From: Quercus robur
Taxonomy: Eukaryota > Streptophyta > Magnoliopsida > Fagales > Fagaceae
Assembly: GCF_932294415.1 (NCBI RefSeq)
Contig: NC_065535.1
Coordinates: 27,560,782 to 27,624,781, forward strand
DNA: 64,000 bases
Direction of reading: 5' to 3'
The notes below the pieces were generated by a model that saw only the letters and a program-made list of their open reading frames with translations, was not told the DNA's origin and searched no databases. Shown here in pieces: positions 56,560 through 64,000 of this stretch (positions within the stretch are counted from its first letter, which is position 1; each line of letters opens with the position of its first letter). Position numbers and translations under genes: made by a program.

Positions 56560-59500
56560 CGTCCTTAACAGTCCAACAAATGCTTTTGCAAACGTCTTGG
56601 CCATAATATTGAGACTTGTTATCATCGCAATAAATTAGCTGCTTCCATTTCTACTGCTACTGTTGCTAACACTGAGAGTATCCAACCAATGACTCCCATC
56701 TCCACACAGTCCAAGTTTTCTGGATCCACTATCACCATTTCCACAGTCGACGTTTAAAACACCATCGCTAATACCATTCCTATGGTTGGTAATGCATCTT
56801 ATTCCTCTTCTCTCTCAGTTCAATCTGGTATGTCTCCTTCCTCTTGGCTTATGGATTTTGCGTGTTGCAATCACATGACACCTCACTCGTCCTTATTTTC
56901 TTAACTTGAACCTAAATCACACCCTCTTAATATTCACACGGCAAATGATTCCACAATATTTAGTCATAATGTAGGTTCTAGTTTGACCTCCAACCTCTCG
57001 GTTCCTAGGGTTTTTAATGTTCCTAACCTATTTTACAATTCATTTTCTGTGGGATAATTAGCTGAGTTGGGTTATCGCATTACCTTTGATTATTCTAGGT
57101 GTATTGTGCAGGATCTGAGGACAGGACAGGACAGGAGCTTAGGACCGGTCCTAGAGTTAGGCGTATGTTTCCTATGGACAATCTTCGTCTTCCACCCGTT
57201 GCTCTTGTTTCTGTTGCTGTTGCAATTGCTACAGTTTCTTCTATTCCTTCCCTTGCAATTTGGCATGCCCGACTTGGTCATGCATCTTCCTCTCGGGTAC
57301 AACACTTGACTTCTAGAGGTTTGTTAAGTTCAGTATCTAACGAAAATTTTGATTATGTTTCATGTCAGTTAGGAAAACAACCAACTTTGCCTTTCAATAC
57401 TAGTGAATCAATGTCCATTGATATCTTTGACCTAATTCATTCTGACGTCTGGAGGTCTTCCTCTATCTCTAGTATTGGTGGATCTCAATATTTTGTTATC
57501 TTTGTTAATGATTATTCTTGCTATTGCTGGATTTTTTATATGAAACATCGTTCTGAGTTATTGCAAGTATATTGTAATTTTGCAAAAATGGTTGAAACTC
57601 AATTTTTCAAACACATCAAAATTTTTCAATTTGATAATGCTTTTGAATACACTCAATATGCTTTCTAAGTTATTTTGCATTCCTATGACACTATTCATCA
57701 ACTAACTTATCCAGATACCTTTCAGTAAAATGGTAGAGCCAAATGAAAACTTCATCATATCTTTGACTCTGTTCGTGCTCTCCTTTTTTCTGCCAAATTT
57801 CCTGCTCCTTTTTGGGGTGAAGCTGCTGTTCATGTTGTTCATGCTATTAATCGCATCCCAGTCCTGTCATCCAAAATTAAACTCCATATGAGTGCCTTTT
57901 TGGGTCACCTCTAGACTATCATCACCTTCGCTCCCTCGATTCTGCCTGTTTCATTTTTCTTCAGCCGCATGAGCAAAACAAACTTGAGCTTCAGTCTAGG
58001 CTTCGTTATTTTATTGGCTATGGCAAAACTCAAAAGGGGCATTGGTGTTATGATCTTGTCTCTCATTGTCTCCGTATCTCCCGCAATGTTGTCTTTTGGA
58101 AATATTGCTTTTTTGTCGAGCTCTCTCACTTCCGTGCCTTCCTATCTACCTCCTCTATCTTAGATCTTTTTCTAGATGAGCCACATATTCCTTCTATAGT
58201 TGCTTATAATCCTTCTATAGACTTCTCTATCCAACCATTAGATATTTTTGATGTCTTTCCTGGATCACCCTTTAATGAACAGGTCAAAGACGAGCTACCT
58301 AACCTTAAGCTTGGGTCCTTTGCTCCTGCTCCTGCTCCACCTGAAGATCTTGCACAAGACATTCCACTTCGTCATTTAACTCGGGTAAGATCCGTTCCTG
58401 CACATTTACTTGACTATCATTATTACATTGCCTTTGCTACACTACATGAGCCTCACACCTATCGTGAGGCCTCCATTGACCTTTTATGGCAGATTGTAAT
58501 GAAAAAGAAACTTGATGCATTATCTAAAAACCATACTTGGGATTTGGTGACTCTCCCCCCTAGAAATCTGTGGTTGGTTGTAAGTGGATTTACAAGATCA
58601 AGACTCGCTATGATGGGTCCATTGAACGCTATAAAGTTCGTCTTGTTGCAAAAGGTTTTATACAGAAGAATGAGATTGATTATGAAGAGACTTTTACTCC
58701 GGTTGCTCAAATCTCATTTGTTCATGCCCTTTTAGCTGTTACCGCTGCTAGTAAATGAGGCATTTTTTAGATAGATGTCAAAAATGTCTTCCTTAATTGG
58801 AATTTAAGTGAAGAATTTATATGCAACCTCCTCTTGGTCTCTTTATTGATCCAAACAAGATTTGTCACCTTCGACGTGCTCTTTATGGCCTTAAACAAAC
58901 TCCATGAACTTGGTTTGCCAAGTTCAGTTTTACCATCTCTCGCTTGAGTTACATTGCCAGTCATTATAATTCTACCTTATTTCTTCATCGCATTGACAAA
59001 AGCACTATTTTGCTTCTCTTATATGTAGATAATATGATCATAACTAGTGATGACCTTAGTAGCATTCAAGAAACTCAATGACTTTCTCAGTCTGCAGTTT
59101 GAGATGAAAGATCTTGGACATCTCAGCTACTTCTTGGGTTTTAAAATCGCTGATTCTATATATGGACTTTATTTTACTCAAGCCAAGTATGCTTCTAAAC
59201 TTTTGTCTCAAACTGGACTCGCTGATAGCAAGATTATTAACACTCTAATTGAACTTAATGTGCATTTGACTCCTTCAGGGGGGAAACCATTGTCTAATCC
59301 CTCTTTTTATAGATGCTTGGTTGGAAGCCTAGTTTATCTCACTATCACTCATCCAGACATTTCCTATGTTGTTTACCAAGTGAGCCAGTATCTGTCTGCT
59401 CCACGATTGACTCACTATACTACTGTTCTGCACATTCTTCAATTTCTGAAGGGCATTCTCTTGAAGGGCATTCTCTTCCATGGCATTTTCTACTCTACTC

Positions 59501-59988
59501 AATCTCCTCTTGTTCTCCGTGCATTATCTGATGCTGATTGGGCAGGAGATCCCACTGATTGCAGGTCTGCCACTAGTTATTGCTTTTTTCTTAGTTCTTC
59601 TTTGATTTCTTAGCGAAGCAAGAAACAAACCCTTGTGGCCTGCTCCAGTACTGAAGTAGAATATCATGCCCTTTCTGATACCATATTTGAGTTCCTTTAG
59701 CTATGATGGCTTCTTAAGGACTTAGGTGTGTCCACATCCTCTGCTACTTCTCTTTATTGTGACAACCAGAGTGTCATTCATATTGCTCACAATGATGTTT
59801 TCCATGAACGGACTAAATACATCGAGATCGATTGTCATTTTATCCTTTATCATCTTATCCATGGTGCTCTCAAGCTGTTCTCGGTCTCCTCTAAAGATCA
59901 ACTTGAAGATATCTTCACCAAGTCACATCCTAAGGGACACTTTCGTACTTTGGTTGACAATTTCAAGTTGGTCTCACACCCACCTTGA
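56560..59988 (+). pseudogene. Copia gag remnant and pol (protease, integrase, RT, RNase H)
   Basis: The order is CFCKRLGHNIETC zinc knuckle (56578-56620); protease WLMDFACCNHMT (56845-56880), where the usual D-S-G triad is lost; GAG-pre-integrase IWHARLGHASSSR and integrase IHSDVW (57440), FQFDNAFEY and WGEAAVHVVHAINR. RT includes [19 protein letters not shown] and RLVAKGF (58570-58660), the active site Y-V-D-N (59022-59033; codon 59031-59033 is AAT where Asp is needed) and FEMKDLGHLSYFLGF. RNase H has LSDADWAGDP, ACSSTEVEYHAL and [19 protein letters not shown] stops and frame changes separate all parts. The region between the primer site and 56560 has no recognisable capsid domain. Confidence 0.85.
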
Positions 59989-60001
59989 GTTTGAGGGGAG
60001 C

Positions 60002-60153
60002 TGTTAACGTGTAATAGGTTATGAGCTTTAGGCTCATCTTGTTTATTTGTATAGTACACATACTTGTACTATACAGTTTGCCTCCTATATAAAGACATTC
60101 ATGTATATTTTATTACTTGAAAAATATTATACATTCATTTAGTATTTCCAACA
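60002..60153 (+). repeat. 3' LTR of the short-LTR Copia
   Basis: 152 bp from TGTTAACGTG to TTTCCAACA, preceded by the purine-rich GAGGGGAGC. It carries CTCCTATATAAAG as a TATA box. Confidence 0.85.
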
Positions 60154-61391
60154 CCAAAAGTATTACCAACTCTACCTTGGTTATCCAATTCCAACTTCGG
60201 GTGCTTTGGGTAGCTTCCTCCTCAAAACTCCGCTCCTATTCTGTTTCATCGTTCCTTGGCTTTGTTATTTCATCCGGTTGGTCTAGTTTCATGAGCTGCA
60301 GGTTTTCTATCACCCTATTGAAAGAAAAAAAAAAAAAAATGGAGAAGTCATTGGACTCAAAATTGACCTGACTGTTTTGGGCCAGTTGGTTTTCTTGGGC
60401 CCACGAAATTGATGGACTTTTAATTTTGTTATTTCATGCCACAAAAGAAAACGAAACAGAAGGAAAAAACGAAGAAACAAAATTAGAAAAAGGGTCCTCT
60501 TACCAAACATATTAATTATAGGCATGGGGAATGGTGACAAGGACGCTACCACGCTACTCGCAAAGTAGATATGACATTAGTAGCAGAAGATGCTCCAATT
60601 TGCTACTATGATAAGTTGCCTCTCTGGCAGGCAATTTCATTTTCAATCTATTCAATAATAATGTATTGTTTTTTTCTTGTTGAGAATGTTAAATAATGAA
60701 GGTTCTAGTACAAGTAGTGGGAGCAGTCGTGATACATGTGGCATGTGGAATGTATTTGCTGAGTCAACTCGGTGGATCCAAAAAGGCCAGCGTTCTGGCA
60801 TGCCCAAGTTCATGTTCGTTTACTGATGTGGGCCTCTTTTATTCACCACAAAATTTATAACAAGTCCAATTCTCTGAGCAATTCTGACTAGCAGATAAAG
60901 ATGGAGACAAGTGTCTACGTCTTTCTGAAACCTTTGAGACATATCTGATATCTTTTCTTCTTTTTTTTTTTTTTTATATTTTTTTTTCCCGATAATCAAA
61001 TTTTAAAGGTTGAGAAGGACGTAACTTATATCTCCTCACCCCCTTTCCCCTAATACGAACAAACTAGAAATTACTGTAAGCATTTCTGTTTGTTGAAAGG
61101 CTCTAATGGTTTCGGAGCCCATTGGTTCATCTGTCCTTTTTGTTTTTTGTTTTCTACCCACTTTTGAGATAGAAAAGCCCAAAGATCAGTTCTCCATTAT
61201 TGGGGTCTACAGCAACAGGATGGTTCTCTTCTTTGGGTTGTGTTTCCAGGCACCTTAACACAACGGGCACCATAAAGTACCCGTCAACAGCATATCTCTT
61301 GCTAACTTTTCAAATATTTAGGGAATTTTTAACGCCTTTTGACAATTTATTTAATAATTTTTTTTCTTTTTTTTTAAGTCCAATTCAAAAA
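60154..61391. other. No recognised gene
   Basis: Mixed intergenic DNA with an A run at 60326-60339 and a T run at 60961-60976. The short ORFs (e.g. 60117-60371, 61200-61403) lack domain motifs. Confidence 0.4.
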
Positions 61392-61435
61392 GGGAAATGT
61401 TAACGAGCACCACACGGTGTGTGTTAACATTTCCC
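61392..61435. repeat. Hairpin with 13-bp perfect arms
   Basis: GGGAAATGTTAAC (61392-61404) and GTTAACATTTCCC (61423-61435) surround an 18-nt centre that itself contains CACC..GGTG. Fused termini of a MITE, or a deletion relic, are plausible explanations. Confidence 0.85.
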
Positions 61436-62049
61436 CACCTCTTCTTTTATCTTTTTTCCATGGGGACATGATATTATGATGATATAATGTATTGATGCAT
61501 TTAATTATGTATTCTATCTAGCAATGGGCACATTATTATGATTGTCACATTTCAATCTCTTGTTTTTCTTGGGGTTTATATCCGTTATCAATCAGCACCA
61601 TTAAGACTAACCATAAAAAGTTTACATCAAAGTCCCATAAACGACACTTATTAAAATCATCACAGACTCTAAATTCATATATATTTTGAGGTCATGGATG
61701 TATAACACGTGTTCTCAAAGATATGGAAAAAAAAAAGGTTAAACAGAGACAGGGAAGAATAATAGTATAATACGAAGAAAAACCAAGTGGAAAGTGATAC
61801 CAAAGTGAAAATAATGAAGGAAAAATAAGGATCCTAAAGAAAGACTCTTTTGAAGAAGTAATATTCATATTCTAAAAAGAAGTCGCGTTTGAAAATGGTT
61901 AGATTCTTGTCTCCCAAAATATGTTGAACATCGAAAAGGGTTTTTTAGTGCGGTTAGGAAATCTGTAAAGCCAAAGGTAGAAGGAAGAGAAAGGAACTGC
62001 AGGCCCCACATAAGAAAAGTTTTTGGTAATTACCACTAACTAATTCACT
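61436..62049. other. No recognised feature
   Basis: AT-rich intergenic DNA upstream of the MITE and RING gene. No ORF or repeat stands out. Confidence 0.4.
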
Positions 62050-62401
62050 AGAGCATCTGTAGCAGATGTTTCAAAAATTATGCCATTTTACCACATCAAA
62101 TGTCTACTTTATTATTTTACCACATCATTTTACAACATCCCATTTATCAGATGTTTTATAATTCAATTCTATACATTAAAATAATATTTACTACACATTA
62201 AAATAATATTTACTACACATCAACACAATAAACAAACAACAAACAATATACCACATCTCTTCCGTACCGTGGCAAATTTGCCACGGTACTGTTTAATGTT
62301 GCAAAAAAAAAAAAAATTTACCACATCTACTAAATGGGCTAAAATTGGGTTTGGTATGGGATATGTGCCAAATATTAACTCTAGATAGTGTGGGTGCTCT
62401 A
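62050..62401. mobile_element. MITE of the AGAGCATCTG family
   Basis: Left end TAGAGCATCTGTAGCAGATG, right end GTGTGGGTGCTCTA. Subterminal TTTTACCACATC words appear on both sides. A ~25-bp duplication (ACATTAAAATAATATTTACT) lies at 62173-62218. It sits about 270 bp upstream of the RING gene start and may influence its promoter. Confidence 0.65.
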
Positions 62402-62499
62402 ACAATGTAAAATTACACGTCCTGGAAAGATCCACGCGTTTTTGGAAATTCAAAAGATTAACCTGAGGCGTACGTATTCATTTCTTGATGCCTGGTGCG

Positions 62500-62674
62500 G
62501 ATATCAATAATACCAGTCTGGACTCCTACGCAATCTCTCTCTCTCTCTCCAAAGCATAACTGAGTGCCTGTGCGCTGTGCCTCACCTCAAAGAGTGAAGA
62601 AAACAAAAGCAAAGCCATAGGTCAGAAAATACAGAAAGTTCCAGTGAGCCTTAGAACTGAAAAGAGAGAAACAA
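62500..62674 (+). promoter_or_regulatory. Probable 5' leader of the RING gene with CT-rich patch
   Basis: (CT)n at 62536-62551, a pyrimidine patch often found near plant core promoters. It is followed by about 120 nt without ATG-initiated long frames before the start codon at 62675. No clear TATA box is seen. Confidence 0.4.
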
Positions 62675-63340
62675 ATGCGACCACTACCACTACCACCACA
62701 ACCAGCTGCAGCAGCAACAGTAGTAGCGGCAGTAGCAGCTGAATCTGCTATAATACACCTCTCCCCACCACTCTCTCCGTCGACCCCCACAAGAACAAGA
62801 TGTGAGCCACAAGATGATGGCTGCAACAGGTGGCAGCCGTACTCTAATTCTCGGGATTTTGAAGCAAACGCGGCCACAGTCCTCATCATCCTCCTCTGCG
62901 CACTCATATGTGCTTTGGTTCTCAACTCCGCCATTCGCTGCTTCCTACGTGGTGGTGGTGGCAATAATCACCAACAACCACTACCCCAAAACCAACAACA
63001 ACAACAAGAAGTACAACATGATGAGCGAAAGAGCACGCTGGAGAAAGAGGCAGCTGATACGTTAATTGCAGGTCCGGGCCTGGTGTTTTCGACAGGGATG
63101 AAGCTGGCTGGAACGGAAGCAGAGTGTGCGATTTGCTTGTCGGAGTTCGTGGAGGGAGAGGGGATTCGTGTGTTGGCAAGGTGTAACCATGGCTTCCACG
63201 TGAACTGCATTCAACAGTGGTTGTCTTCCCACACCTCCTGTCCCACTTGCCGCCGCAGCTGTCTCCCTCCCTCTCCTATTTCTACACAACCCTGCAGCCA
63301 AACCAATACTGGAGAAGGACCAATTCTCTCTCTCTCATGA
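62675..63340 (+). CDS. ATL-type RING-H2 finger E3 ubiquitin ligase
   Basis: 221 residues, intronless. RING-H2 proteins of this group bind E2 enzymes and ubiquitinate target proteins at membranes; the substrate here is unknown. Residues 1-45 are Pro/Ala-rich. A hydrophobic segment at about 66-88 ([20 protein letters not shown] then NSAIRCF) is a transmembrane helix resembling those of the ATL8/ATL80 subgroup. A Gly/Asn/Gln-rich linker (93-113) follows. The RING-H2 has Cys151, Cys154, Cys170, His172, His175, Cys178, Cys189 and Cys192, with Trp182 and Pro190 also conserved. The canonical GLD motif of ATLs is not visible between the helix and the RING. The start is the first ATG of the frame. Antisense and alternate-frame ORFs over this gene are shadows. 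Confidence 0.92.
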   Translation: MRPLPLPPQPAAAATVVAAVAAESAIIHLSPPLSPSTPTRTRCEPQDDGCNRWQPYSNSRDFEANAATVLIILLCALICALVLNSAIRCFLRGGGGNNHQQPLPQNQQQQQEVQHDERKSTLEKEAADTLIAGPGLVFSTGMKLAGTEAECAICLSEFVEGEGIRVLARCNHGFHVNCIQQWLSSHTSCPTCRRSCLPPSPISTQPCSQTNTGEGPILSLS

Positions 63341-64000
63341 TTAACCTTCAAAGTTCAAGGCTAGTTCGGACAAATCAGATCAGAATATGTACATTTGTTG
63401 TATGCAATGGAGCTGGCTAATTAGCTATATATATATATATATATATATATAGCTAGTAACTGGCTAGGATTGTGTGTATTTCAAATTCAGGTTTTAATTT
63501 CAATTTCTCTCGTGAATCATGATTACTTCATATATGCATAACTTTACCTGTTTACAGACCATATAAACAGATTACTCTTTAGCTAACCCGACCTCTCTCT
63601 CTCTCTCTCTCGGGGAATTACAGAATAATCATCACAAGGCCAATATGTATGGAGCCTCTGCTGGTGGTCTAACCGATCTAGTGTAAACTTCAAAGCAGCA
63701 ATTCTCTGCGGAATAACTAAAACAAACATATGACTGTTTTTCGTAACAAATTCCATCTCTGTTGATTTGTCAAATTTTTGTTTTTAGTTCTCATAAGGCT
63801 CATCACCACACCACTTCATTGTCTAAAGTTTACAAATTATAACTCAAGAACATTTCGGCAGTAGTGAAAATTTGTGAAAAAAAGTTCTTATTGGGTCATT
63901 ATTCAGCTGTCATTCCATAACTAAAGCCTAAAGGTCCCAAATCCTCTCTTTGCGACGACTGTTTTGCGAGTTTTTCTGGCTCATGGACAAAATTATTGCA
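63341..64000. other. 3' flank of the RING gene, (TA)n repeat
   Basis: AGCTATATAT..ATATAGCTAG (63424-63457) is a self-complementary TA microsatellite about 90 nt after the stop, within the likely 3' UTR. (CT)n lies at 63594-63611. No further gene is recognised to the window end. Confidence 0.6.

Larger units (their letters stand above)
55710..60153 (+). mobile_element. Decayed Copia retrotransposon with short LTRs
   Basis: About 4.4 kb. A primer-binding site follows the left LTR. Gag is reduced to a zinc knuckle, then protease, integrase, RT and RNase H follow in Copia order, and a GAGGGGAGC polypurine tract (59993-60001) precedes the 3' LTR. Stops and frameshifts occur throughout. No target duplication could be confirmed. 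Confidence 0.85.

Noticed and set aside
57067-57309. 80-codon ORF with Leu/Phe run and its antisense
   Set aside because: It is a shifted frame of the Copia GAG-pre-integrase region; the frame at 57099-57668 has the motifs.
62587-63301. Antisense and alternate-frame ORFs over the RING gene
   Set aside because: They are shadows of the RING-H2 frame; only the 62675-63340 frame has a domain.

Overview
The window is nuclear DNA from a flowering plant, most likely a woody eudicot. This is inferred from spliced GT-AG genes, plant Copia, Gypsy/Tat and L1-type retrotransposons, tRNA-derived SINEs and many small inverted-repeat elements. A Fagaceae-like tree would fit, but that is a guess. There are no bacterial features, rRNA or tRNA genes, or CRISPR arrays.

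Only two host genes can be supported. The first is a long minus-strand gene (coding span 43961 down to 22658). I could join it as 27 exons with consistent splice phases into a 1191-residue HEAT/armadillo-repeat protein of the HEATR6 type. Its introns are packed with insertions: L1 LINE pieces, an RTE-clade LINE remnant, SINEs, and Tourist-like elements, one carrying a CpG-dense GATCGCG-rich core. The second is an intronless plus-strand gene (62675-63340) for an ATL-type membrane-anchored RING-H2 ubiquitin ligase.

The rest is repeat-derived. From left to right: a minus-strand Copia element represented by one LTR, its primer-binding site and a gag broken by two stops and a ~1.5 kb nested insertion (1-5650); pyrimidine-rich DNA and a MITE end (5651-6534); a complete but decayed Gypsy Tat-lineage element of 10,977 bp with LTRs, 5-bp target duplication, gag, protease, RT, two RNase H domains, integrase, a 78-bp tandem array and an antisense ORF (7555-18531); MITEs, a LINE tail and a SINE (19329-21800); the HEATR6-like gene; a tandem duplication that captured a LINE tail (44783-45513); a nearly full-length dead L1 LINE (45458-51100); a solo Tat-type LTR with target duplication (51524-52241); a non-autonomous hAT-like element with an 8-bp duplication (52571-53247); a 405-bp tandem duplication (54481-55290); a decayed Copia element with very short LTRs (about 55710-60153); a hairpin; another MITE; and the RING gene.

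I found no new multi-gene system. The observations most worth checking are the CpG-dense palindromic core of the intronic Tourist-like element, a 32-bp LINE insertion with a perfect 15-bp target duplication, the loss of catalytic residues in both large LTR elements, and the duplication history around the L1 tail.
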